From the NCBI GenBank assembly GCA_003671275.1, contig QWPB01000077.1, positions 1 through 64,000 of the forward strand: a DNA stretch of 64,000 nucleotides. The letters run 5' to 3'. The notes beneath the pieces were generated by a model. It searched no databases and had not been told where the DNA came from. It was given only the letters and a program-made list of their open reading frames with translations. Shown here piece after piece: positions 49,242 through 59,685 of the stretch (within the stretch, counting starts at the first letter, position 1; each line of letters starts with the position of its first letter). The stretch comes from Planctomycetota bacterium. GTDB taxonomy: Bacteria > Planctomycetota > Planctomycetia > Planctomycetales > Planctomycetaceae. Position numbers and translations under genes: made by a program.

Positions 49242-49379
49242 TGCCGTGTCCCGCCCAGAAGGCGGGTTTGTGAGTTAGCCGCCGGACGCTCGTCTCCGTC
49301 AAAACCGGAAGTGAGTGCGCCCCGGATAATGCGTCAGCTCTGAAATCTCAGATCGAATTTGGTTCGACATACCGCCATC

Positions 49380-49421
49380 CACGCTCCGCCATTGGCAACG
49401 ATGGCGGGGCGTGCCTGTTTT
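49380..49421. terminator. 13-bp hairpin plus T run between convergent dnaB and ftsH
   Basis: CACGCTCCGCCAT-tggcaacg-ATGGCGGGGCGTG (one G-U) then CCTGTTTT. Confidence 0.75.
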
Positions 49422-51442
49422 CAGGCTGAGCCTTCGGCGGGCAAAGTCTCGCTTCGAGTTTCGGCTTCCTCGCGAATCGATTTCTCGACAAACGTTCCCG
49501 GCTTCAGCTGCGGTCCCGTGCGATGGGCGTCCAGAATTCGCAGGAGCTGTTCCCCATCCATAACCTCGACTTCGATCAACTCTTTCATAATCTGCTCGAG
49601 GACGGGAAGGCGGGACCGCATGATTTCACGGGTGGTCTCCAGGCATTCGTCGACGATCCGCTTGACCTCCAGGTCGATCTCCCGAATGGTCTGTTCGCTG
49701 TGGACATAAGTGGATTGGTGGCCCTCGCCGTACTGGAATGGGGAACTGCGGGTGACGGAATAATTGAGGCGTCCGAGTTTGGGGCTCATGCCGTACTGGG
49801 TGACCATCCGACGAGCTGTGTCGGTCGCCCGTTCGAGATCGTTGCGGGCTCCGGTGCCGACCTCCTGATAGATCGCTTCTTCGGCGGCGATGCCGCCGAG
49901 CAGCACGCAGATTTCATTCACCAATTCCGACTGTGTGATGATGTACTTGTCATCCTCGGACCGCTGCTGCATATACCCCAGCGCTCCGAAGCCGCGCGGG
50001 ATGATGGATATTTTGTGAACGGGGTCGGTGTTTGGCAGTGTGCAGGCCGTCAGGGCGTGGCCTGACTCGTGGCAGGCGATACGGCGTTTTTCATCCTCTT
50101 TGATGATCCGACTGGCCTTTTCCAGACCAATGCTGACGCGGTCGATGGCCTCCTCGAACTCCGCCATGGTGGCGGCTGTTTTATTCTTGCGTGCGGCCAG
50201 CAAAGCTGCCTCATTCACGAGGTTCTCCAGATCGGCCCCCACGAATCCGGGAGTCAGTCGGGCCAGCTTCGGGAGATCGACATCGTCCGACATTTTAATG
50301 CGCACGGTGTGGACCTTGAGGATGGCCTCGCGGCCCTTGTAGTCCGGTCGGTCGACGAGCACATGACGGTCGAATCGACCTGGCCGCATCAAGGCCGGGT
50401 CGAGTGTCTCGGGACGATTGGAGGCTCCCATGACGATGACGCTCTCATCTGAACTGAATCCGTCCATCTCGACCAGCAGTGCGTTCAGGGTCTGGTCCCG
50501 TTCATCGTGACCGCCGGGCATGCCGCTGCCCCGCGTCTTGCCCAAGGCGTCTAGCTCGTCAATGAAAACGATACTTGGGGCCTTGGCGATGGCTTGGGCG
50601 AACATATCCCGCACGCGGGCAGCCCCGACTCCGACAAACATCTCGACAAAGTCCGACCCGGAAAGGCTGAAAAACGGCACCCCCGCCTCGCCCGCCACGG
50701 CTTTGGCCAGCAGCGTCTTTCCGGTTCCAGGGGGGCCCACCAGCAGGACACCCCGCGGAATACGTCCGCCGAGGGCCTGGTATTTTGCAGGTGTTTTCAG
50801 GAACTCCACGATCTCCCGCAGCTCTTCCACCGCCTCCTGAATTCCGGCCACCTGATCGAAGGTCACCCGCGAGTCTTCTCCCTCAAACAGCTTGCCCCGG
50901 CTGCGACCAAACGACATCGCCGTGCCCGGCCCCGTCATGCGGCGGAAGAAGAAAATCAAGGCTCCCAGCGTCATGGCCATCAGCATCAGCGTCACCAGTG
51001 CCGACCATTCCACAACGGGCTCCTGCCCCCGGCGATCAGTGATTTTGGCTCGAGCCAGCAGGGTGTCCAGCTGGGCCAGCGACTCATCGGGAATGGCTCC
51101 GATGTTGACGTGGAAGCGGGTGATCTCCGTGGACGCGGGGCGTGAATCCGAGGAGCGAAATGGTGCCAGCAGATCCCGTGGGGGCTCGGGTTTGTCCTGA
51201 AATGTGATCGCCGCCTTACCCCACTTCAGCTCGTGGACGTTTTGGGCTGTGTAGGTTTTATCCTCAACACCCGCCCGAAACTTTCCAAAACTGATCTCGC
51301 CGCCCCGTCGCTGAGTGGCCAGCCAGTACCACGAAAAAATCAGAAGTCCAACCGCTACCGTAAGATACCACCCGGTGAATCCGCCAGGACGTTCCGTGTT
51401 ACGGGGTTCCTTGGCGGGTGACGGCGAGGGCGAAGTGGTCAT
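49421..51442 (-). CDS. ftsH: ATP-dependent zinc metalloprotease FtsH
   Basis: [56 protein letters not shown] zinc site. Confidence 0.97.
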   Translation of the reverse strand: MTTSPSPSPAKEPRNTERPGGFTGWYLTVAVGLLIFSWYWLATQRRGGEISFGKFRAGVEDKTYTAQNVHELKWGKAAITFQDKPEPPRDLLAPFRSSDSRPASTEITRFHVNIGAIPDESLAQLDTLLARAKITDRRGQEPVVEWSALVTLMLMAMTLGALIFFFRRMTGPGTAMSFGRSRGKLFEGEDSRVTFDQVAGIQEAVEELREIVEFLKTPAKYQALGGRIPRGVLLVGPPGTGKTLLAKAVAGEAGVPFFSLSGSDFVEMFVGVGAARVRDMFAQAIAKAPSIVFIDELDALGKTRGSGMPGGHDERDQTLNALLVEMDGFSSDESVIVMGASNRPETLDPALMRPGRFDRHVLVDRPDYKGREAILKVHTVRIKMSDDVDLPKLARLTPGFVGADLENLVNEAALLAARKNKTAATMAEFEEAIDRVSIGLEKASRIIKEDEKRRIACHESGHALTACTLPNTDPVHKISIIPRGFGALGYMQQRSEDDKYIITQSELVNEICVLLGGIAAEEAIYQEVGTGARNDLERATDTARRMVTQYGMSPKLGRLNYSVTRSSPFQYGEGHQSTYVHSEQTIREIDLEVKRIVDECLETTREIMRSRLPVLEQIMKELIEVEVMDGEQLLRILDAHRTGPQLKPGTFVEKSIREEAETRSETLPAEGSA

Positions 51443-51671
51443 GCGGTGGATCAGCAAAGGGCAACGACACCGCTGGAAACGACCATGCGGTACTTCACTC
51501 TACGCCGCCCCGTCTCATGGGTCAAATCGGCCTCGCACCGTTCCGGGGGGCTCCTGTGACGCTGGGACCGCGCGAGTGAGGATTCGTGAGCATGTCGTTA
51601 CACTCAGATCGTCTGGCAGTGCCGCGCTGCTGATGGTCGGATTGTGGACTCTTCTTCGAAGGATACCGCTG

Positions 51672-53522
51672 ATGCGCTATTGGTTCCTGAGTTGCCTGTC
51701 ATTGCTCCCTGCGTGGGCCATGGCCGCTGAGAATACGGTCAGTGAAGCAGAAGCCCGAGTCGGGTGGACCACACTGTTCGATGGCCAGACAACGAACGGC
51801 TGGCGGAATTACAAGAAAGACAAAATCAGCGACGGTTGGAAAGTCGTGGATGGGACCCTGGCCCGCACTGAAAAAGGGGCGGGAGATATCATCACTGCGG
51901 AGCAGTACGACAACTTTGAACTGCAGATCGAATACAAGATTGCCCCCGAGGGGAACTCGGGAATCATGTTTCGCGTGACGGAAGAGGGTGGTGCTCCATG
52001 GCACACTGGCCCCGAAATTCAGGTCCAGGATAACGCCAAGGGGCATGATCCCCAGCTGGCGGGCTGGCTCTATCAGCTGTACTCCCCCGGCCCGGCACCG
52101 TTCTCCAAGAACATCCCGGACGCTACCCGCCCCGCCGGAGAGTGGAACCAGCTGTATATTCGGATCTGCCAGCAGCAGAGCGAGATCCAGATGAACGGTG
52201 TCAGCTACGCCAAATTCCAGATCGGCAGCAAGGACTGGGATGAACGCGTTGCGAAGAGCAAATTCGCTTCGATGGCGGGATTCGGCAAGGCTCCGAAAGG
52301 TCATATTTGTTTGCAGGATCACGGCGATCTGGTGTCCTATCGAAACATCAAGATTCGCAAACTGCCGGCCAATGGTCAGGCCCCGGAACCGGTGACCGGC
52401 ACGCTGCCCGTGACTGTCGAGAAGGCGTTCCCCGCCCTGGAATGGGCCCACTGGAAGTCAGAGACTGATGATGGCAAGAACATCCCGTTCCGCCCGATTG
52501 TTCTGACGCATGCCGGGGATGGTTCGAACCGCATCTTCGTGGCCAGTCAGCAAGGCGTGGTCTATGAGTTTGCCAACGACCAGAGCGCCAAAACCTCAAA
52601 GGTCTTCCTTGATATTCAGGACCGCTGTCAATACACCGACAAGCAGAATGAGGAGGGGTTCCTGGGAATGGCCGTCCATCCGAAGTTCAAGGACAACGGC
52701 AAGCTCTATGTCTACTACACCGCCAAGCGGCAACCCCTGCTATCCGTGGTTTCGGAGTTCACCGTCACGAAAGACGGGGCTCAGGAACGTGAGTTGCTGA
52801 CCATCCCTCAACCCTATTGGAATCACAACGGTGGCACCCTCTGCTTTGACAAGGATGGCTATCTGCTGATTGCTCTGGGGGATGGAGGTGCAGGTAACGA
52901 TCCCCACGGCAACGGTCAGAACATGGGCACATGGCTCGGCAAGCTTCTGCGGATCGATGTCGATCATCATGACGCGGATAAGGCCTATGCCGTGCCCAAG
53001 GACAACCCGTTTGTCGGCCAGGAAGGCGCTCTGCCGGAGATCTTTTCACTGGGCTGGCGTAACCCATGGCGCATCGCGGTTGATCCTCAGACCGGCGACA
53101 TCTGGGGAGCCGATGTCGGTCAGAATCTCTACGAAGAGATCAATCTCGTCACCAAGGGGGGCAACTACGGCTGGAGTGTTCGCGAGGCCGCCCATCCATT
53201 CGGATCCATTCCCGCCAAGACTGAAACGATCGACCCGATCTTTGAATACGATCACATGGTCGGCAAGTCGATTACCGGAGGCACGGTCTACCGTGGTACA
53301 GCCGTACCCGCACTTGCGGGGAAGTACGTCTATGCCGACTACGTCAGTGGGAAGGTGTGGGCCCTGACATACGATGCCGCTGCCAGCAAGGTGACCGCGA
53401 ACGAGTCGATCGAAGGGAACGGACTGCCGATCCTGTCGTTTGGTCAGGACGAAAAAGGGGAAGTCTATTTCCTCGTCGTCGCTGGAGACGGCCATGGGAT
53501 CTACCGTTTCAAGGGAAAGTAA
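51672..53522 (+). CDS. DUF1080 (3-keto-disaccharide hydrolase-like) fused to soluble PQQ-type glucose/sorbosone dehydrogenase domain
   Basis: Signal peptide MRYWFLSCLSLLPAWAMAAE; GWTTLFDGQTTNGWRNYKKDKISDGWKVVDGTL; then GDGSNRIFVASQQGVVYEF...ALGDGGAGNDPHGNGQNMGTWLGKLLRIDV. Confidence 0.9.
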   Translation: MRYWFLSCLSLLPAWAMAAENTVSEAEARVGWTTLFDGQTTNGWRNYKKDKISDGWKVVDGTLARTEKGAGDIITAEQYDNFELQIEYKIAPEGNSGIMFRVTEEGGAPWHTGPEIQVQDNAKGHDPQLAGWLYQLYSPGPAPFSKNIPDATRPAGEWNQLYIRICQQQSEIQMNGVSYAKFQIGSKDWDERVAKSKFASMAGFGKAPKGHICLQDHGDLVSYRNIKIRKLPANGQAPEPVTGTLPVTVEKAFPALEWAHWKSETDDGKNIPFRPIVLTHAGDGSNRIFVASQQGVVYEFANDQSAKTSKVFLDIQDRCQYTDKQNEEGFLGMAVHPKFKDNGKLYVYYTAKRQPLLSVVSEFTVTKDGAQERELLTIPQPYWNHNGGTLCFDKDGYLLIALGDGGAGNDPHGNGQNMGTWLGKLLRIDVDHHDADKAYAVPKDNPFVGQEGALPEIFSLGWRNPWRIAVDPQTGDIWGADVGQNLYEEINLVTKGGNYGWSVREAAHPFGSIPAKTETIDPIFEYDHMVGKSITGGTVYRGTAVPALAGKYVYADYVSGKVWALTYDAAASKVTANESIEGNGLPILSFGQDEKGEVYFLVVAGDGHGIYRFKGK

Positions 53523-53766
53523 TCGTGAGGGCGAAGCTGTTTCACCACGCTTGTTGCCAGTGCTGACACGCATGTCTGTGCCACGGTCCAGGGTCCAGTG
53601 CCGCAGATAGACCGGTCTGCTCATGGATCGCAACAAGAGGTGAACGCGTTTGAATCGTCGTTGTGGTGGGGGCGGATCATTCCGCCCCCACCCAGCGGGT
53701 GTCAGCCTGCCGAATGTCGTCCACGGGGACTGACGGTTCTGCACACAGCCTCAGCTCTCATGCCGT

Positions 53767-56700
53767 TTACGGCTCCAGCGGGACTTGCACCGGGCTGCGG
53801 AGATAGGCCACGAGGTCGCAGACTTCTTGTTCCGTCATCGTGGGCAGCTGGCCGTCCGGCATCAGTGAGACATTGGATGTCCGCTCTTCCTCGATCTCAT
53901 CAATCGCCAGTGTCAGACGGTCCTGGGCGGTTTCCAGCGTTAATGTTCGGGCATTGCGTCCCCGGACAAGTCCGTTGAGAACGCGACCATCCTTCAGTAC
54001 GACTACGGTGACCCGATAGTCCGCACCGACGGTACTGCTGGGGTCAATCAAATTACTTAATAGATAGTCCAGGTTGACTCGTTGCGATCCCGTAATGTCG
54101 GGCCCCTTGGTGCCACCTTGTCCATACAGGCGGTGGCACGTGGCGCAGGTCTTCTGGAACATGGTTCGCCCGTGGCTCTTGCTGGCGGCAGCCAGCCGTT
54201 CGTCGGTCAGAACGCCTCTCCATTGGGCCATCAACCGGTGCTTCTCTTCGGGCGATTCTCGAAGTTCGCCCCACACTTCGGTGAGATATTGCGTCAGGTT
54301 GGTATCCCCGATCGACTGAATCTGCCGAGCCTGTCCGGGAGACAGGTCGCTGCGGGGAATTTTGTGAGAAGCAATGGCCTCCAGCAGAGGCCGGGCGAAC
54401 GCTGGGCGAGAGGCCAGGACCTCGATGACCAGGGGGCGATCGTTCAGGTGGAATGAGCGGTACTGCCGCGCAATCTGTTCTCCCAGAACAGGATCGTTCA
54501 TGGAGGCCAGCCCCTTAACAGCCACGGCGTTCAGGTAACGCACGCCGAGCAGCTTCAGGCAGACTTCTCGCAAATCCTCCGGCTGGGCCCGAATCAGGGT
54601 GGCCAGGGCCGTCTTGCGCGCCGTCATGTCCGCGTGATCACTCAGTGCCACGGCTCGCACTTCACTTAAGGCCCGTCCATCTCCGAACAATAAGGCCAGA
54701 TCGCGGGCCATCTCGCCGACCTGCGGATCGGAGCTTGTCGCTGCCAGACTCTGGATGGCACCCCATCCCCCGGGGGCCTGGACTTGACTGCGACCGACGA
54801 ATCCGGCGGTTAAGCCGATCAGCACATCCTTGATGAATGCTTGTTGTTCATCTTCTGAGCCTCGCTGGGCGAGGAGTGTCAGCAGGTGTTCGAGGCTGTC
54901 GGGTGTCTCATCGATCCGCTCCGCCAGACGACGAATTGCCAGTTGACGCGTCACGGGGTAACGGCATTGGAGGGTAAATTCGGCCAGCCCCCGAGGATCG
55001 CTTTCCGCAACAGGAATCAACCCGTACCAGATCATCCGGGGCAGGTTGTGGTCTTCGGCGTCTTCGCCCCGTTGGCTCAGACGACGAGCCAATTCCAGCC
55101 GTTTTCCTACGGGCACCCGCTGCAAGACTGAGGACAAAGCCAGTCGTACTAGACCCGATTCATCGGCGGTGGATCGCTCCAGCAGTGCCCGCCAGACACG
55201 CCTTTCGGGCGTGACGGCTTGCGGGTGCGGCTGGCTCATGATCGTGTCGAGCGGCCACGCATCGCTGAGCATCTTGACCGCTGCGGCCCGCACAGTGGCC
55301 TGCGGGTTCTCCAACAGTCTCAGCTGGTGGTCCACCGTCAGATCACCCAGCGTAAACAAAGCCCAGTAACTGGCCAGTGACCGCTCGTCGCCATTCACCA
55401 CAGAGTCGAGCAGCAACCCCATCGTCATGTTCTTGCGGGTCGCGGGGTCGAGTTCTCGCATGCGAACCACAAGCTGCCGCACCGCGTGTCGGGAGATCCA
55501 GCCGTTGGGATGCCGGATGAGTTCGCTGAGAGCCTGGGGCGTTCGTCCCGTCAGAAAGTCCGAGGGGTATGGCTGGGGCTGGCCATAGGTGACCTTGTAG
55601 ATCCGCCCCGATGAGCGGTGGATGCCCGTATTGTCATGACACTCACCGGTGTCACTCCAGTCCATCAGGTAAACTCCGCCATCCGGACCGTACGTCATTT
55701 CGACTCCGCGGAACCACGGGTCGGCGGCATGCAGCATGTCGGGCTCGTGCCTCGCCACAAAGCCACAGCCGTGTTCTTCCAGTCGTTCGACATTGACCCG
55801 TCGGCCATGCAGATTCAGCGTCATTAGTTTATCGCGGTATTCAGCGGGCCAGTTCTCGCCCCGGTAGATCAGGCATCCGCTGTGGGCGTGGCCTCCCCCT
55901 CGCTGATCGTGTTCGGGGGTGACATTCCGCGAGTCGGTCCAGTGTTTACCGGTGTCCCAGTGATAGTGGTCGGCATGAGTGTCAATCAGAGAGTAGACCG
56001 CCGGATTCGGATCTTCGCTATGAGGACGCATATAATGGGCCCCGGCCAGAATCTGCCACAGATGTCCGTTGACCGTGTTAATAAAGAATCCGTCACCATC
56101 ACGGGTCCAGTCGTGTCCCCAGGGGTTGGTGGTCCCGTGTGAAAGAACCTCGAACACCTTGTGCCTGGGGTGGTACCTCCAGATGCCGCCTTGCAGGGGG
56201 ACACGCTTCTCGACAGGGGTTCCGGGGATTCCGACAAGGCCCGGACTGGAAGCGCCGCATCGACCATAGAGCCAGCCATCCGGCCCGAACTTCAACCCAT
56301 TGGCAAACGTGTGGTAGTTGTCGCGGCTGGGCGTGAAGCCATCGAGGGCGACGATCGCCTCCCCGTCGGGCCGATCATCACCGTTCTGGTCCGGCACGAA
56401 CACCAGCTGGGGCGGGGTCATCATCCACACCCCGCCAACTCCCACCTCAATGCTGGTCAGCAGTTGAGGATCGTCGGTAAATACTTTGCGGGAGTCGTGT
56501 TTTCCGTCCCCGTTGGTGTCCTCCAGGATCAGCACGCGGTCACGGAGACTCCAATCGAAGACCGTGCTACGGTCGGCATAGGTGTAGTTCTCCGCGACCC
56601 ACAGTCGGCCTCGGGCATCCCATGTCATGGCAATGGGATTGCGGACATCGGGCTCGGCAGCAAAGACTGAAACGGAGAACCCTTTGGGGAGACGGAACCC

Positions 56701-56859
56701 GTTCGCGGCCTCTTCGGCTGTCTGCGGTCGTCCGGGTTCAGTGTCGAACGGTTCGGGAAACGCCGCAGCAGTGGTGGGCTCCTCGGCGGTGATCGTGGCA
56801 CTGAACTGGAGTGCCAGCATTACCAGTAGGCCGAACAGAGGCAATCGTCGCAGAGACAT
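53767..56859 (-). CDS. PVC-type membrane-bound dehydrogenase with HEAT-like region and C-terminal cytochrome c
   Basis: GFSVSVFAAEPDVRNPIAMTWDARGRLWVAENYTYADRSTVFD; MFQKTCATCHRLYGQGGTKGPDITGSQRVNLDYLLSNLIDPS. Confidence 0.92.
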   Translation of the reverse strand: MSLRRLPLFGLLVMLALQFSATITAEEPTTAAAFPEPFDTEPGRPQTAEEAANGFRLPKGFSVSVFAAEPDVRNPIAMTWDARGRLWVAENYTYADRSTVFDWSLRDRVLILEDTNGDGKHDSRKVFTDDPQLLTSIEVGVGGVWMMTPPQLVFVPDQNGDDRPDGEAIVALDGFTPSRDNYHTFANGLKFGPDGWLYGRCGASSPGLVGIPGTPVEKRVPLQGGIWRYHPRHKVFEVLSHGTTNPWGHDWTRDGDGFFINTVNGHLWQILAGAHYMRPHSEDPNPAVYSLIDTHADHYHWDTGKHWTDSRNVTPEHDQRGGGHAHSGCLIYRGENWPAEYRDKLMTLNLHGRRVNVERLEEHGCGFVARHEPDMLHAADPWFRGVEMTYGPDGGVYLMDWSDTGECHDNTGIHRSSGRIYKVTYGQPQPYPSDFLTGRTPQALSELIRHPNGWISRHAVRQLVVRMRELDPATRKNMTMGLLLDSVVNGDERSLASYWALFTLGDLTVDHQLRLLENPQATVRAAAVKMLSDAWPLDTIMSQPHPQAVTPERRVWRALLERSTADESGLVRLALSSVLQRVPVGKRLELARRLSQRGEDAEDHNLPRMIWYGLIPVAESDPRGLAEFTLQCRYPVTRQLAIRRLAERIDETPDSLEHLLTLLAQRGSEDEQQAFIKDVLIGLTAGFVGRSQVQAPGGWGAIQSLAATSSDPQVGEMARDLALLFGDGRALSEVRAVALSDHADMTARKTALATLIRAQPEDLREVCLKLLGVRYLNAVAVKGLASMNDPVLGEQIARQYRSFHLNDRPLVIEVLASRPAFARPLLEAIASHKIPRSDLSPGQARQIQSIGDTNLTQYLTEVWGELRESPEEKHRLMAQWRGVLTDERLAAASKSHGRTMFQKTCATCHRLYGQGGTKGPDITGSQRVNLDYLLSNLIDPSSTVGADYRVTVVVLKDGRVLNGLVRGRNARTLTLETAQDRLTLAIDEIEEERTSNVSLMPDGQLPTMTEQEVCDLVAYLRSPVQVPLEP

Positions 56860-56942
56860 GACTCAGCTCACAACAGGGGACGCGGAGACCCCACAGTGTA
56901 CATCCGGGACCGCTCATCGGCAGGCATCGGGGCCCTCGATCC

Positions 56943-57983
56943 TCAGGACCGAATGGCCCAGCGCAGCTTGGCGGGGCGGGAACGCGGGTTGGCATGCTGT
57001 TCGTCCAGAGAGGCCCGGACGACATCTTCCGCGATATCGGAGTAAACCCCCGCAGCCAGTCCCTGTTTGAAGGCTGCTTTGACCCGCCGGTCTTCGCCGG
57101 AGTGGAATGTCAGGATGGCAATCCGACCTTCCGAGCGAACGCATTGCGGCAACTGCCGCAACAGGGCGTCGAGTACTCCATACTCGTCGTTGACCGCGAT
57201 TCGAATGGCCTGAAAGACCCGCTGCAGGGTCTCTTTGACCGCCTCGTCCGACGAGCGGGGCATTGCTCGCTGGATCACGTCGACCAGCGTTTGCGTCGTA
57301 AGAAGAGGGGACCGCCCTTGGGCGTGCAGAATCTTTTCGGCCAATGCGGCGGCCTGCGGTTCATCGGCATTTTCGTAAAGCGTCCTGGCCAGCTGTTCCT
57401 CGGTGACTTCGGCCAGCCACTGGGCGGCGGAGTGGCCTCGCAGAGGATTCATTCGCATGTCGAGCGGTCCCTCCTGCTTGTAGGAGAAACCGCGGGCCGG
57501 GTCATCGATCTGCATCGACGAAAGCCCCAGATCGGCCAGCAGCATGTCGACCCCCTGGGGGGCGTGCTCACCGATCGCGCGGGCCAGCCCCGCAAAATTG
57601 GTGCGGACCACGACAAGTGACTCTTCGGGAAAGCCCAGCGTTCGCAAGCGGGCTTCGCTCTTGGGGAGTTCCAGGGGATCGTTGTCGATGGCGATTAACC
57701 GACCTCCTGGTTGGATCTTTTTCAACAGCTCGCGCGAGTGGCCGCCATAACCCAATGTGCAATCGACAGCGGCATCCCCTGCCCGAGGGCGCAGGGCATC
57801 CAGAATCTCGCGAACCATAATGGACCGGTGCGTACCGGCGGGTGTCTTCCCACTGGCCAGCACTTTGGCAACATCTTCGGCATACTTCTCGGGTTGAAGC
57901 TCTTTGTACTTCTCCCCGAATTGACGAGGGTGCGTCCCGCGATAACGGGGACGACGAGACGGTTTGTCGGATGATTCAGTCAA
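56943..57983 (-). CDS. rsmH: 16S rRNA (cytosine1402-N4)-methyltransferase
   Basis: HRSIMVREILDALRPRAGDAAVDCTLGYGGHSRELL...DMLLADLGLSSMQIDDPARGFSYKQEGPLDMRMN. Confidence 0.95.
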   Translation of the reverse strand: MTESSDKPSRRPRYRGTHPRQFGEKYKELQPEKYAEDVAKVLASGKTPAGTHRSIMVREILDALRPRAGDAAVDCTLGYGGHSRELLKKIQPGGRLIAIDNDPLELPKSEARLRTLGFPEESLVVVRTNFAGLARAIGEHAPQGVDMLLADLGLSSMQIDDPARGFSYKQEGPLDMRMNPLRGHSAAQWLAEVTEEQLARTLYENADEPQAAALAEKILHAQGRSPLLTTQTLVDVIQRAMPRSSDEAVKETLQRVFQAIRIAVNDEYGVLDALLRQLPQCVRSEGRIAILTFHSGEDRRVKAAFKQGLAAGVYSDIAEDVVRASLDEQHANPRSRPAKLRWAIRS

Positions 57984-58674
57984 GGGAGGCTTTAAGTTCG
58001 CAGGAAACGGAGCGTCGATCTCTTCAGTCGGTATCGTACGGTCTCTCCCGTGCCGGTACTATGAAGTCTGGTCTGAGCCAACGCGGTCCGGGCCGTGCTG
58101 AGACCCACATCTGATTCTGCCAAGTCGGGAGCCGCATGCGCGGGAGCCAGGATTTCTCAACGTCGCGGCTCAGCCGGAGCTTCGCCCTCCCCACCGCACA
58201 AACTTCCCAAATCGACCTTCTGACCAGCCTTGGGGCTTCCCCCTGTTCTTGACAGAGCACTGATCCAACATCGTGACGATCTTCCGAAGTATCCAAGTCT
58301 TTTGGCTGGGACCACCAGCCGAAGGAGTTGGACTGTCCGTCAAACTGTCAGCACCTCAATGGGCCTTGCAGCAATAGATATTTGATGGTCATCATTGCCA
58401 GCCCCCGCAGGATGCGACTTACGAACAGGCAGCAGAAGAAAAAAGTCGTGTAAGGTTGTTTCGCTGTTATTTCCATGAGAGTGATCAGGGTGTCCTGGTC
58501 ACCAAGCATCGCAACGTTTCCTTAGACGCCCCCCAACTGGATGAGTACTAACTAAAGACAACTCCAGATGTGAGGCCGATCTCCTCTTTCGTTAATCGCT
58601 GTCAACCAGTTGAGCCAAGACTCGTTCGCAAATTGTTTGCGATGAGTCGAATCTCATCTTCAGGAGTACGTGTC

Positions 58675-59466
58675 ATGGATCCCGCAACACTCGCAGCAAT
58701 CATTGGTGCTATCGCAACCGCTGGAGCGACAGGAGCCTCAACTCTACAACAGTCACTCGCGAGCGAGAACTCTGGCTCCCGTGGATTCGAAATCGAAAAT
58801 GCTTCGACACAAACATTGAAGCTTTACAAGGCAGCAGTCCCTGAGCACGGTATTTGGGAAGACGCGCCAGCGAGTTCGATCGCCGGAACTGAATCACCAC
58901 AAAGTTTCTACGAAGCGTGGACGCTTTCGGGCACTGCCCCTCCGGATACCGCGAAGAACTATCCCTTGGAGGCTAATTTGCCACCGTCTCTGGCAATTTT
59001 GCTTCGGGCATGGATTGTTAAACAGAGCTTCGACAATGAAGTGTCTCAAGCAGCAATCCGCGCACAGAACTCTGGAATCTGGGGAGGTGCTGTGTATATT
59101 GCCGAGGACAATTCCTTTGCGATTGCGTTCTACATCGGGCACAAGGCTGTCTCTGCTTGGAATTATGCTGGCTGCTACATTGACACCGTGGCCAATATGA
59201 AAGGAATCGTTGATTCCGATGATTCTTACTTGACAAATCTGATAGAAAAGATGTGGGAAGCGGACAACACCCTGTCCAACATGAAGTACTCGACGGGTGA
59301 AAGCCAGACGGTCAGTGGTTGTGGTGTGAACGTCAGCTTTACCGCGGAGAATGTCTGCACATTCTCAATTTGGCCGACGATTTCTACATCTGCACCTCTC
59401 TCTGCCACGATTGGTCGAAACCCAGTCGAGAGACCAAGTAGTCTCAGAGAAAAACTTGCTCGATAA
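58675..59466 (+). CDS. Hypothetical protein; possible actinoporin/aegerolysin-like beta-sandwich (weak)
   Basis: ORF 58570..59466; likely start 58675 (MDPATLAAIIGAIATAGATGASTLQQ); SGSRGFEIENASTQTLKLYKAAVPEHGIW...GGAVYIAEDNSFAIAFYIGHKAVSAWNYAGCYI. Confidence 0.55.
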   Translation: MDPATLAAIIGAIATAGATGASTLQQSLASENSGSRGFEIENASTQTLKLYKAAVPEHGIWEDAPASSIAGTESPQSFYEAWTLSGTAPPDTAKNYPLEANLPPSLAILLRAWIVKQSFDNEVSQAAIRAQNSGIWGGAVYIAEDNSFAIAFYIGHKAVSAWNYAGCYIDTVANMKGIVDSDDSYLTNLIEKMWEADNTLSNMKYSTGESQTVSGCGVNVSFTAENVCTFSIWPTISTSAPLSATIGRNPVERPSSLREKLAR

Positions 59467-59551
59467 AATCAGCGAGTCCCGCGGGGTGCCACTCAACGCG
59501 GGTAACGATTTTCCGGCGTGCAAATAAGTCTTGATGTGGACAGCCTTTCGG

Positions 59552-59685
59552 CGGGGTGGCCCAGACGCTGCTTTGAGCGTCTGGGTTGTGCAAAAACAAG
59601 AGGTTACACAGGACGCGTTCGTCTTTCAAATTCCTCCTGCTCCTGCGTCACCCAGACATCCCAAGCGATGTGCGGGGCCACCCCG
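59552..59685. mobile_element. 134-bp REPIN/MITE-like element with two hairpin ends and 11-bp perfect terminal inverted repeats
   Basis: CGGGGTGGCCC (59552-59562) and GGGCCACCCCG (59675-59685); inner hairpins CCCAGACGCT-gctttg-AGCGTCTGGG (59560-59585) and CCCAGACATC-ccaagc-GATGTGCGGG (59651-59676). Confidence 0.7.

Noticed and set aside
58020-58300. Palindrome-rich sequence downstream of rsmH (GGTCTGAGCC...GGAGCCGCATGCGCGGGAGCC), considered as a group II intron/domain V or IS end
   Set aside because: No AGC...GAAA...CCGUG domain V core and no maturase ORF could be identified; left unassigned
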